From the NCBI GenBank assembly GCA_037013685.1, contig CM072887.1, forward strand, positions 35,825,154 to 35,889,153: DNA of 64,000 nucleotides. The letters are read 5' to 3'. A program made the position numbers and the translations under genes. Positions 24,501-36,100 of the stretch are shown here, piece by piece; within the stretch, counting starts at the first letter, position 1, and every line of letters begins with the position of its first letter. The DNA is from Acridotheres tristis. Lineage: Eukaryota; Chordata; Aves; Passeriformes; Sturnidae. The notes beneath the pieces are model-generated. The model was not told where the DNA came from, did no database searches, and saw only the letters and a list, made by a program, of their open reading frames with translations.

Positions 24501-27500
24501 TGCCTTCCCCCTTTTGTCCATTCAGTATTGACTGCTGGATCTTTTCAGGCAGTATTGTTTCAGTTTCCCCAGGAAGGAGGGCTGGGTACCACAATCTCAG
24601 AGGTCTTTGCTACCAGTAGCAGATTGGGATTGGTTGCTCAAAACCACTAGTTCTTTTTGAGGCACCATGGGAACCAGGGGCAGAGAGGAAACATGCTGGT
24701 GCTGCAGGAAGAGATACTGCATTACGGAGGTTCAGACTCAAACTGTTGTCTCTGTAGCTAGCAGAGCGACTGGTCCCATTTGGCTTTTGGAATCACCTTC
24801 CTTTGAAGAGGGTTGTCTCCCTTGTCTGTCTGTCTGGAAGTTTTTTGTATCCCAGCTGAACACGTCATTGTGCTATGCTTGGGCTGAGGTGGGTGGTGAA
24901 GCTGGATTCTGTGCTAGAGTGTTTTAAACCTGGTGTTCTTGCATCCCAGATTAAAAAGGCAGAAATGGACCGCAAGACACTGGACTGGGAAATTGTAGAG
25001 CTCACTAATAAATTGCTTGATGCCAAAACCACCATCAATAAGCTGGAGGAACTCAATGTAAGTGTCAGTCTGCAAATGGCTGTGAAAGTGTGTGAGGTGT
25101 GGGGTTTTCCTTTTGTTCAGTTATTAGTGTAAAGGAACACATTAATGACTCCAGTTTGTATGGCAGTGCAGGAGCTGTACATGATAGCAGGGACAGACAA
25201 ACAGAAGAGGGTCTGAGGAGTTGAACAGGAAGAATGGATCTTCAAGTTTGATGTATTTGCTTTGGGTCTGACCTGAGTATGGGCTGTACCTGTGGAGGGA
25301 TCATTCACTCCAGAGCTGGGAGGGAGCTGATTGCCTTTTCTACACCATTAATATAGCAGTTCTTGGATCCAGTGCTTGGCTCTATTAACTGCTCTCAACT
25401 CCCTCCAGTCTGTTGGCATCATCAGATATGGCTGAGCTGTGGGATGGGAGAGAAAATCTGGTGGGATTCTTTGGGATGATTAAAATCCTCAGAGGGAGAG
25501 GGGCTTGATACACTGACAGAGGGTATTCCAGCAAGAAGAACTGGAATTGAAAGGGATACCTTGGCTGAATTGTAAGAAAATACACAAAAGTATGGGGAGG
25601 AGGGAATGGCACTGCCCTCATGAGCAATTCATTAGATGGCTCTTCTGGTTTCTGTTCAAGCAGTATCTGGTCAGGTGGTGCCTTTTTGGGTAAGAGCTCG
25701 GGTGAGTCTGACAGTGTTGCACACCTGTGCCTTCTCTTGCAGGAACGCTATCGACAGGACTGCAACCTTGCAGTACAGCTGCTCAAGTGTAACAAGTCTC
25801 ACTTCAGGAACCACAAGTTTGCTGATGTGAGTAGTAATCCTGCTGAGGTGGGGAAGAAGGGCTCATGGGCTTTGACTGCATTTTGCTTTCTCCAGCTTTC
25901 TCTGCGTGGCTGCTGCCCTCTCATTCTTCAGTCTCAGAGGTGGGGGGAGGTTCTTGTTCCCACTCCCACTGAGAAGGCAGCACAGAGCTTCTGCCAGCTC
26001 CTCTTTCATGACAGCTCCATTTCACTGTTCAGCCAGGAGCTGTTATAAAAAGCACAATAACCTTGAACTTGATAGCCTGCTGTGTGCATGCTGGTAGCTG
26101 GCAGGAAGACAGACCTCTGTCTTACTCTGCTCCATCCTTTTTCCTTCCTCACCTGGCCACATGGAAGGGCCATACTGCCTCATAAGAAGTAGCAGTAGTC
26201 TGACCTGATGTTACTTACTACTCTGAGGAGAAGTGTGTGAGGCAGCATTTAGGGTTTTCTGGGCCTTCTGAGCAGGAGAAGCTGGTACCAACTCACTCCC
26301 CCTTGTGGGGAGGGATGAAGGTGGGGGCAGTTTGGCTCATCCTGCTCTCATCTCCTTTCACATTAGTAGCATCAGTTCTTTGGTTGAAAGTATTGTCCAG
26401 GCCCTTAGCCCAGCTCTCTCTTTGCCATACCTCTAGTCTCTGTCCCTTCTTGTGTTGCTCTCAGCAAAACTACATGCTTGTCTTTTTTAACTTAGCAGGT
26501 GACCACTATGTCACCCTCCCCCATTGTGTCTCAAATTAGCACTCTTGAGGTCAGTGTATCAGTTACTGCTGGGGTAACCTTGACCTCTCTCCCAGCTGTC
26601 CCCCTCTCTGGAGCTTTGAATTGTGACCCCCAGAGCGTTGTGTTCCACACGGCTGCCACTGGAGGGGGTTTGGTTCTGAGCAGCTGTGCAGACAGTCTGC
26701 CTCACAGCCAGCTGTTGTTATGCAGTGTGCCCTGTATGCCCAGATGTGAGTGCAGTTTCCTTCTGGCTGTGATGGAACAGACCTCGCTGTGCCACTGAGT
26801 GGCTTGGGGACCTCTGCTCTCCACTTTATGCTTCACTTGCCTGTGGTGACCCAGGTGAGGGCAGCTTGGCAGGGTGATGGGGAGAGCAGTAGTGCCCATT
26901 TGCAGGACAAGGAGTAGTGCTTACCCCCTGGTGAGACCCCAGTCCAACAACTTTGGTAATCAGCCCTATGTTTGTCTCTCTGAAATGGAGCAGGGTGATG
27001 TGTTGGAGTTGGTAGGAACACAGGAAGGCATCGATCCTGGTCTGCAGGCAGGCTGCCAAGGCAGCATGGCTACAATTATGCATTCAGGGAGCACTGTGGA
27101 TCTCAGCAGTGGGGGCTGTAGAGTCACTTCAGTGCAACCACCAGCTGATTTTCCACAGATCAATATACCCTTTCCTAGCATGTGCTGCCTGAGCCGTATG
27201 TCTGTGCTCACAGGCATGTGGGACTGTTGTCTTTACCTGTTGACTTTGCCAAACAGAGCCTGTGAACCATGGCCTAGAAGCATGACTTCTATGACAGTTA
27301 GAGAGCCTTGTTAGTCACTCATGGGGCAGGTTTGCTTTGAAAAAAGATACCCTTCTGAAGGCAAGGTAGGTGAATGTTAGGGTCAAGATAATGACTATGA
27401 AATACATGTGTAGGTTGGTTGGAAAAGGCAGATTATATGAAACTAAATGGCTTGCATGGCAGCCCCCTTCTAATGTCCTTTTCCTTCTCCCTAGCTTCCC

Positions 27501-28811
27501 TATGAGCTGCAGGACATGGTGAATAAGCATTTGCACAGCACACAGGAGTCTGCAGGCCCTGGCCAAGAGACATTCCACACCTTGGCTCCATCTGATGTTG
27601 TGCCCACCTCAGTCATTGCCAGAGTTTTGGAGAAACCAGAATCTCTGGTTCTGAATTCAGCCAAATCTAGCAGTGGCAGCTGTCCCATGGCTGAGGATGT
27701 CTTCGTGCATGTGGACATGAGCGGAGCCCTTCCTGATGCCTGCAACAGTGCAGGGCAGATGGGGAAGGAGGGAGGAGATGCGGGGAAACAGCAGAACGGT
27801 GGCTGCAAGCCACAGAATAGTGTGGAAAGTGTGCCTGAGGAGGTGCCTGCCTTTGAGAAGCTAAGCCCATACCCTACTCCCTCACCTCCCCATCCTATGT
27901 ACCCAGGGCGCAAAGTGATTGAGTTCTCTGAGGACAAGGTAAGGATCCCAAAGAACAGCCCCCTGCCCAACTGTACCTATGCTACACGCCAGGCCATCTC
28001 CCTCAGCCTGGTACAGAGTGAAGATGAGAGCTGCGACAGGCACCGGACACTCCCCAGCAGCCCTGCTTCAGAAGGGCGCCGTTCAGCCTCCAGCTGTTCC
28101 TGTCAGCAGTCCCCCAAAGCAGCCAGGGCTCACGGCTCTTCCCAGAGCAGCCCGTTCAGCAGCCCTCCCCAAATCCCGAGCGCCTTTGCCAGCTCTGCCA
28201 GCTCTGAAGAGGACCTGCTGGCTAACTGGCAGCGTATGTTTGTGGATAAGGCACCCCCCACCTCGGAGCGAGTGCTGATGAACCGCACAGCTTTCAGCCG
28301 TGACACAGCCCCCGAGCTCCAGAAGAGGTTCAGCCGCTCCATGCAGGAGCTGGGTAGGGCAGCGTCAGCTTACTCGGATGGTGAGGAGTCTGCACAGAGC
28401 TGCAGCTGGACCGTGAGCCGGGACTCAAGTGTGGACACAGACAGCACCGAGTCCAGAGCCCGCAGGAGCCATTTCTCCTCAGACTATGGTACAGATTTCT
28501 CCCAGGATGAAGCCCAGAAGCTGTTGCTTGAAAGCAGCGGAGGCACTGCTGAGCCTGAAAGCCCCTCACCAGAGAAGCACAAGGACTATGTAGACCTTGG
28601 CTTGCCTGAGAGCCCAGCCGAGGAGAGAGAAATGCTGCTCCAGGGAAACAAGGAGAGCAGCCAAGGAGGTGTCCAAGAGGAAAGCGGAGAAGGCAGGGTC
28701 AAGCCTCCTTTCAGTCGGCCACACCGCAGCCCCAAGAGGATGGGGGTGCACCACTTACATCGCAAAGACAGTCTGACACAAGCCCAGGAACAGGGCAACC
28801 TTCTCAGCTGA
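18534..28811 (+). CDS. TJAP1: Tight junction-associated protein 1 (TJAP1/PILT), 7 coding exons
   Basis: The family is known as a cytoplasmic adaptor of tight junctions and trans-Golgi that binds the guanylate-kinase domain of DLG1. Coding exons: 18534-18659, 21708-21736, 22396-22557, 23170-23236, 24950-25057, 25743-25826 and 27495-28811, giving 630 residues (human 557). Phases agree at all junctions. The N-terminus is KKPYRKAPPQHRE; exon 2 encodes EPLTDAERM. Residues about 50-165 form a coiled coil of the TJAP1/BEGAIN type, followed by LLKCNKSHFRNHKFAD. The last exon carries VLEKPES (about 236), a YPTPSPPHP block and the C-terminus HRKDSLTQAQEQGNLLS, all near identical to mammals. An acceptor at 18,500 places the exon start about 33 nt before the ATG. 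Introns hold no other recognised exon or repeat. Exon 1 may instead run to 19,982 (separate entry). Identity is very secure; the exon 1 end is uncertain. Confidence 0.95.
18660..19982 (+). CDS. TJAP1: In-frame 441-codon extension of TJAP1 exon 1 (alternative or main long exon)
   Basis: Beyond the CAG|GTAACA donor at 18,660 the reading frame stays open to a stop at 20,052-20,054. A stronger donor, AAG|GTAGGT, lies at 19,983 in phase 0, exactly the phase needed to join exon 2 at 21,708. Using it would insert 441 residues after residue 42, giving a protein of about 1,071 residues. The segment is rich in Ser, Arg, Lys and Glu and looks disordered. It has three copies of an SRS-[MLV]-E motif (about residues 141, 163 and 213), LKGILKQ (about 193) and a helical block FSKFLDEITQRVLSPS (about 267-282). 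A chance open frame this long in a random sequence is very unlikely. I do not recall this segment in mammalian TJAP1. It could be an alternative exon or the normal avian form; function is unknown. Confidence 0.65.
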
Positions 28812-31410
28812 GGCAGAGCAAGAAGCAGCCACGCTTAGCAGAGCTGTGGGATGCGCCCATCAGTCTACCTGAGGGAGAAGCCTCCCTTAGTACTCTCCTC
28901 CCCAGGGAAATCTGCTCTGAGATTTTATATTTATTCTTTTCTTTTGCTACCTGGAAGAGCTGGGATCTCCCTTCCCCAGCACGTCAGACCCACAGTACAA
29001 GCACACACAGTGTGCAGAAGCACACCCACTGCCCTGACACACTCGCAGCTCTCTTCACAGCCTCACACTGGTGCCTGTACCAGAGCTAGTTCTTGGTACC
29101 CCTTGTCCTGGTGCCTGTGCCTCTTTTTGATCTCATCCCCCTTCTCACTCAGGTACCTGAGGCCCTGAGTGCTCTCGAGTTGTTTCCCCACAGCTGCTCT
29201 GCTCTCTTTTAACTTGTGCCAACAGAGCAGAGTGCCTGTGTGGTGGTGTCTGATTCCCCGGGAGCCCCAGGGACTGTGACTGGGGCACGAGGACTCTCCC
29301 AGCAGATGGCTGTGTGCCGTGGGGATGTGCTGGGATTGCTGGTGTCTCATTTTCCTCCTGGGTTTTGTTATCTGCCTCTGCAAGGTCACTGTCGTGTGTC
29401 TCCAGGGCTGGGCCTATGCACAGGGGCTGGTGCTGTGGTGTGCTGTGGGGCACGGGTGCTGCCTGCTGAAGTGGTTTGAGAAGGCAGCGCCTGCTGGGCA
29501 CTGGGGTTTGTGTGTCTCCTCCCTCACACCTCTTCCCCTGCTTTCTGTGCTGTTGTTTTGTTTGAACGGTGCTGATGCTTTGCTCTTGGGTGGGCTTCTT
29601 TCTTCTTTCCAAGTCTTTGGTTTTGGGGTGTATTGTTTTTTCTTTCCCCCGCCCCGCATAAACAGACACAGCCGTTGGCAACTAGTCTGATGCCTGCACT
29701 GAAGGTGTGTTGAGAAGTCAGAGCTATCAGAGCTGCACTTCCCACTGATCCTGGCCTCCAGCCTGCAGAAACCCCTCCAGATTTAAGAACAAGGTCTTGC
29801 CCCAGGCAAGCAAGGCGTGAAGGATGCTACCGGGCTTTTCTGGGAAGGGCTTGGTGCAGGGCCAGCAGGGATGCGAGGGCAGCATGCTGAGGAGCTGCTC
29901 CCTGCAGATGCACTACCTCATGGCTCGGCAGCAGCCCTTCACCAGGGTCTCCTTACACGCCCCCTTCTCTGGGAGGCTCCAGGCTCTGGTGCCTCTCTGA
30001 GGCCTCCCTTTATGGGTAGGGCTCTGCGTGTTTTTCCTAGCATAGTGTGATTTTGTGTGACTTTTCTTCTCAGTCTTGTGTGCTTAGTGTCTTGTTGGGG
30101 GGGAGGGAAGGGGAGAGGTCTGTAGATGTAGATTTTTTTTGAGGGCTTAAAAAGCCCAGGCCTCCTGTTTTAATTTTGTCTTGTGCCCTTGTCTGTCTGG
30201 TGTTTCTTGGCTTCCATGGGCGTGTGGGGCAGAGAACAGCCAAGTTCCCTTCACCATACCCCCTTCAAACCTTGCCCTCCGCCTGCTGTCTGGTTTTTGA
30301 GTTGCATTAGTGTCGTCCTCCCACCCTACACCATGCGGGCTCTCCATTGGGCTGGAGGAGAGCATCCTTCTCTCCAGGAGGGAGCATCTGTTCATATACT
30401 TACATCAAGATTTGCAGCCAAGAGCTGTCTGGGGGCCCTGCTCCCCTCCCCAAACCCCTGTCTCTGTAAAGGGCTTGCAGCTTGTAGCTGGGGCCAGCCA
30501 GGGCTTCAGCTTGAGCCTGGAGGCTCCGGGCCAGTGAAAGGGAGCTGCAGGCTTCTCTGGCAAGCTGTGTAGGTTTTTTTATGTACCCTGGGCAGAGCTG
30601 CTGCCTACACACTCACCTTGTTTCTCACCTGGAACAGTTGTGGAGCTGGATGCCACCCTCTAGTGGGGAGGTGGGACTCAGTATTTCACTGCAGTGTTTT
30701 TCACTGTGCAGACAGGCTGGTGCTGAGAGTGGGAGCCTTCTCTGATCCTGCAGAGTGTTCATCTCTCCTGTCCCGGTTGTGATGGGGGGATGTCCTTGTG
30801 TTTGCTGCCATCAGCCACTCCACTGTTGCATTTCTTTTATTCTTCTGCAGCACTGCTTAGGGTTTGCATCTGCAGCAGCTGCCAGATACTGCCTCACTGA
30901 TGTCACCTGGGGTTGGCTGCTCACTGAGCCAGCTGCTCTGGCTCTGAGGCTGCAAGGGGGGAGGCATTGCCCCCAGGGCTCAGCCCCATCTACCCTGAAT
31001 CCTGGCATGCTGGTCAGTGGACAAAACTCCTTTGCTGAGGCAATTGGACAGAGCTGGCCTTGCTCTGCTTTTGGTCAAAGTAGACTGAAAAGCAAAACAG
31101 TGAAGTGGAGGGTTGGCAAAGGTTTGCCCAGCACCTCACCAGACACTTGTGCTTTGCAGCATTAGGCTGCTGGCAGAGGTTGAGAGGGAGTGGTGGCCTC
31201 AAGCAGCAGAGCCCTCTCTTTCCCTGTGGGTATTGTGTCCTCTGCACTCGTGCCCACCTCCAACAGTATTGGCTCTGGGGCCTTGAGCCTGTCCCACTTC
31301 CAGTGTCCCAACTCCAGACTGTTAATCTGTAACTAATGTGTTTTTTTCTGAGATTTTCAAGCTGATGTATATTTTAAGACCAGAAATAAACTATTTTAAA
31401 AGTAGATGGC
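28812..31410 (+). other. TJAP1: TJAP1 3' UTR
   Basis: About 2.6 kb from the TGA at 28,809-28,811 to just past an AATAAA at 31,385-31,390, with no intervening coding exon. Open frames in it show no family resemblance. The length follows from the first good poly(A) signal and is inferred. Confidence 0.6.
31385..31390 (+). terminator. TJAP1: TJAP1 poly(A) signal AATAAA
   Basis: A canonical AATAAA about 2.57 kb after the TJAP1 stop, followed within 20-40 nt by T-rich sequence. No earlier canonical signal was noticed in the 3' UTR. It ends the plus-strand unit before the convergent LRRC73 3' end. Confidence 0.6.
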
Positions 31411-33126
31411 AGTGGCTATATTTTACTTGATACTATATAAGACCTGGACTGGAATGATCCTGAGCATATGAGGGTGTAGAGCTACTCATAGTACAGTGTC
31501 CCAAGTTTGTTGAACTATGTGTGCCACCCATTGTCTCTTCCAGGGAGAGCAATCCTATGACCTGTAAGCTGATGCTGTAAGCACTCCTCAGTGTTACTTG
31601 TAAGATTCTGCCTACCCCATTTCACATATTTTGCTGGCTGTACTGGTTGATCTGTCTTGGTAGACCTCTACATTCTCATGTAGTGTAGGAGAAGGTGTAG
31701 CTAATCCTTTTAATAGTTGGTTTTCTTGGAGTCCCAGCTTTTGGAGTCATCTGAGAGTATCACTTCAGAAATGGAGTGACATGGGACCACTTAACATACC
31801 CCCTTGCTGGAGTTCCTAAGAGGTTTATAATTCTGGATTCAGTATTTTGGTGAGGAGGGAGGATTGGGGGTGACTGGACATACCCCAGAGAGGAAGCCCT
31901 CCAACTATGAGACAGAGAGTTCCTGCAGGATGCAGTTGGAAGTGTTTCCTTTTTATATTGAAGGGTGCTGCAGAAGTCAGAGGGCTGTCATGAGTTTTCC
32001 TCCATATCCCAAGTTCTGCTGCATATGCCGTTCTGACCTGGCTGCATGCAAGCCTAACACTGGAAAGAGTGTCTTGTTTCTTTGTCCCTCTAATTAATGA
32101 TTTTATTCCTTGTTCCCTTGAGTAGCAGCTGCTGCCACAGTTTAATCTTCTAGCCTAATCTGAGCCTTGAAACACGATCTTCATTGTCAGCAAGGGACGC
32201 TTGGCCAAGCAGTGCAACCCACAGTGCTGATGCGGGCTGAAGCCTTCACCAGGGTGTATAAGGCTGGTGTCAAGCTCCCTGCAGAGCTAGATTACCCTGC
32301 AGAGCTAGATTAGCCTTCGCTTCCTCCTGGCCCGAGGGAGGGCCTGGGGGACAGAAAATTGGGCTGTCACCGACTCGTCTCCAGGGCCGGGCCCGAGTCG
32401 TGGAGCGGCGGGAGGCGCGGCAGGGAGCGCCCGTGAGGCGGCGGGCGAGGGGCTGGCGCCCCCTGCCGGCGCTGCGGGCCCGCGGCTCCTGCCCGTGCCT
32501 GGCCTGGGCGGGCCCACAGCGCCTGCCCGCGCCTGGCGCCTGCCCATCCCTGCCCCTACCTCCCAGCCCCTGCCCGTGTCTGCCGCACTCTGCCCGTCCC
32601 TGGCGCCCGCCCGTCCCTGCCGGTACCTGTCGGCACCTCCCAGGCCCTGCCCGTACCTGCCGCTCTCTGCCCACACCCGCCGGTCCCTGCCCGTACCTGC
32701 CGATACCTGCCGGCGGCCGCCCTCCCGGGGTCGCAGTGGCGGAGGAGGACGCTGCCGAGTGGTGCCACCACATCTGTGACCTTTATAAAAGTCTCATGGC
32801 GACAGCAGTACAAGCGATAGAAAGGACATCTCTTATACACATCTGAATAAATACAGCCTGCGCTCTGCGGGCGCAGCCGGGCGTGGGGGTGGCAGGGCGG
32901 CGTGAGCTATACATGCGGCGACGGGGACAATCACAAGCGGCCGACGAGGCGTGTGACGGCACAGAGACGCGTGTAGAGGTTCGCTCGGACCAGGCTCCTG
33001 CGCTCGGAGCCGAGGGAGGCAGCGGCAGGAGGTGAGATGTGTGAGAACAGAGCTGGGGAGCCCCGCGGAGGCCGGGGCTGGCGGTGCGCGGGGCTCTCCT
33101 CGGCAGAAGCAGGCAGGGTAGCCCAG
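31411..33126 (-). other. LRRC73: Intergenic spacer and presumed LRRC73 3' UTR
   Basis: Between the TJAP1 poly(A) signal and the LRRC73 stop codon (33,127-33,129). The half nearest LRRC73 (about 32.3-33.1 kb) is very GC-rich and contains a 10-bp tandem repeat. A minus-strand AATAAA is available near 32.10 kb and would give a 3' UTR of about 1 kb. No gene is recognised on either strand; long frames across the GC-rich part are repeat translations (Gly/Arg- or Pro-rich). Confidence 0.45.
32521..32714. repeat. GC-rich minisatellite, 10-bp unit
   Basis: Roughly 19 tandem copies of a degenerate decamer whose plus-strand consensus is CCTGCCCGTA (variants CCTGCCGATA, CCTGCCGCTC, TCTGCCCACA, CCCGCCGGTC). 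The period is locked at exactly 10 bases through most of the tract. It lies in the presumed 3' UTR of LRRC73, where the transcript strand would be G-rich. Both strands stay open over several hundred bases because of the repeat, which makes spurious Gly/Arg- and Pro-rich frames. Confidence 0.85.
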
Positions 33127-36100
33127 CTACATTTCTGTTTCTGCTAAGAGGCTGTCACCGAGGCCTGACGTCATCAGGACCATCTGGGAGCTGGAATCTG
33201 TGTCGGGAGAGGGAGAGAACCATGAGCCGATCCCGCTGCCAGAGAGCGCAGGGCTCTACTCCGCATCCAGAGGAGAGGATGAGGAATTAAAACACCGCAG
33301 GGTGGGAAGAGAATTCCTGAGAGAAGTGTGAGATTAAGTAGGAACTAGGCCTGCTCTGGCCACACTGCAGAACAGAATCGATTTTTGGGGAGGGGGAGAA
33401 AGTAGAGACAGCAGCAAGAGGCCAGAGGAACATCCGGTCTGAGGTCTGAGTACCCCCGACATGCAGGTGATCCCGGTTGTGCTGGCCCAGCCATGCCCTT
33501 ACCCAGCCCTGCACAGGTCTTTAAGTCTGCATTCATCGAGTGTTTTTCAGTAGAGAGACAGTGTCCAGGTGGGGCAGGCTTCAGACTGCAATCCAGCCAG
33601 CACCACACAGGGTGGTGGTGTTGCCTTCCCAAGAGCAGGGAATGCCATGGGCAATCAGCCATGTTACAGCAGCAGAGGTCTGGAAATACTGACTTTCTGC
33701 ACTGCATGAATGGAGGGTTTGTGCAGCCTTCCCCTGCCTGCCTCGGGGAGGTGAGGGCAGCTTGCTGGCTCTGCCATGGCTCAGAGCAACAGCCAGGAAC
33801 ACTGTTATTCTCCCCCCAGCAAGTGAATCAACTGCAAGGAGAATGCAAGTAAGAAACTTAGAAGGGTACCAGTTTCCTATCCAGAAGCCTTTTGAAACTC
33901 AAAAAAAATCTGTTTTTTCCTGTATGGAGGGAGGAGATCTCTAGTGGCAGTCCTGCACATTCAAAACTACTGCAGAGGAATCTCTATTTCAGGAAGTGAT
34001 TTCTGGAAACTAGATCCAAAACTTGGCCAAACTGTCACTAAATGATTTTTATGAGCTTAATAGATGAGGATCCAGATGTTTTGAGGCTCAAGGATTGGTT
34101 GTGGTTGTCTGCTGGTAGTTTGATATGAGAATTGTGAGGGGTGAAGAAGAAATGAAGGTAAAAAAGGCAAACCCTCTAACCAGCTGGATCACAAGGTAAG
34201 CATGACAAAATACAATATCATATATGCAAACTACACAGAACTGGCTACTGCTATCTCTGTAGTACACCTTTTTTCCATTACAAGCAACAGATAGACAGTG
34301 GCACCTGGCTAACCCTTCACATCTTTGGGATGTAGGGATAGGAACAGCTGATGCTGTGCGGATTGCAGGGAGGTTCTGGAAACAGTGAGGAATGACACAA
34401 ATTTTGGCTAGGATATTTGGCAAAGGCTCCCAAGATCTTTAATATTCCTGCCCTTGAGTTTTAAGACTTTCAGATTTCATTCCTGCAGCATCAGGAAAAA
34501 TGCCTCAGAGGTACTGTTTCCACTCTTTGCAGCAGCCGCATTGTCCTTGGAGGCTGCCTTTCCCAGAGCGGTGCAGCCCAACGCTATTTAACATGAAGGT
34601 CACGCCTGGAGGTGTCTGTATTCCATGGAGGTTGTATGTGTTCCATAGAGATTGTATGTATTCCAGTTCATGGGGAGAAGGGACAGACGCATTCACCAAC
34701 CCTACTGCAAGAAGGCAGTGGCACTGGAAACACCCCAGACACCTCAGTTCTTGCCCCTCAGCTCCTGCCCCCCACCCCAGCTCCCAGAGCTCTTACTGTT
34801 CTGGCAGATCCAGGGGTTCTTCTCCCTGGCTGTGACTTCGTGGGCCTCTGTCTCCTCCTCTTCCTCACCCTCTGAGAGAAGATCAGAGATCTGCTGCTGC
34901 AGCTCGGGACTAATGTTGTTCTCCGCCAGGATGAGTGTCCGTAGGGCTGTGGGGTAATTCTCTACCATGTCCAGCAAGGTCTGGGGGGAGAGTGAGATAA
35001 ACAGCAAGCATCACAAAGGCTGAGCAGAAAGAGTGTCAGTGCTTTGTCTCCCTGAAAACTCCAGCTCTCCTCTCCTTACTTCTGTCTTTCCTTGGCCTTG
35101 ACCTCCCTTCATCAGGCTTTATGAGAGACTGAGGACTTCCCATCTTCCTATGGGAAGAGCCAAGCTTGGATTTTCTGGCTCTGTCTAAAGAAGAAGGGGC
35201 TGCTCGACACTGCTGCTGTCACATATTCAGGCCCATTCCCTCTTACCACTAGAAGCTGGAGATTTGAGAGGAGAGTCTGTGTAACTGAGCCTTGGCCTGT
35301 GTTTATCCACAGAGATTTAGTTCTGATTCTCAGCCAAAACTCCAACCTCATTTCTTCCAAGAAAACAGCCAGGGGAAAGCAAGGGGAAACCTCCCTGGGT
35401 GCAGGGAGGGAAGTGGGTGTGTGTGGACTCCAGCATGTGATTGGAGGCAGGTGTGGGTCCTGGGGCCTCTGCAGACACCCCAGACCTGCACCCTTGAGGT
35501 GTCAGTGATGCTGTAGAGTAACTGTGGGCTCCCATACCTGAGCTGACTGGTTGGTAAGTCCTGTTCCCTCCAAGTCTAGCACTTCGAGGGTTCGACTGGA
35601 GGCCACAGCGACAGCGAGCATCCCGGCTACCTGGTCACCTGTGGGAGGAGCAAACCAGGGCTGTCAGCAGTGCCTGCCTTCCCTCATGTAATGCCACATG
35701 CCCTCATGTACCTAGGACTGTCATGGGAACATCCTCTGTGTATTTCTGCCATCAGACAACCTTCGAAATCTGTTACCTCATGGTGGAAAAAAAGCTATTA
35801 ACTGAGAAAAGAGACAAAGAAAGGTGCACCGTTTTGTGGTCATGGGAGCAGTCACTGATTATCAGGGGGAACATGAAGGAATACTGTGAGATTGGTTTTA
35901 TTCCCCAAAAAACCATATCTTCCCAAATCTCCTTCCTACTCGAGGCAAGGGCCTTTAACAGTCCCTGTAGGGCATCCCAGACACAGAATAGGAACTAAAT
36001 ACTTCAGTCTAGAGAAAGGCTGGAGTCAGACAGAGGACTGCACCAGCTGGCAGACTGCCTCCCTGGAAAGGGCGTAGACTTTGAGGGGTGATGCAGCAGG

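Noticed and set aside
32270..32846. Gly/Arg-rich minus-strand and Pro-rich plus-strand frames of 94-167 codons
   Set aside because: They are translations of the 10-bp minisatellite, open on both strands because the period and base content exclude stops.
32780..32860. TATAAAAG on the plus strand within a CpG-rich block, suggesting a start of an unannotated plus-strand gene
   Set aside because: The block lies between the two convergent 3' ends, most of its GC content comes from the 10-bp repeat, and no spliced coding potential was recognised downstream. It is better explained as LRRC73 3' UTR.
33167..33174. Perfect palindromic CRE site TGACGTCA near a GC-rich region, suggesting a promoter
   Set aside because: It lies inside the last LRRC73 coding exon on the minus strand, where it spells the conserved residues M-T-S of the C-terminus, so coding constraint explains it.
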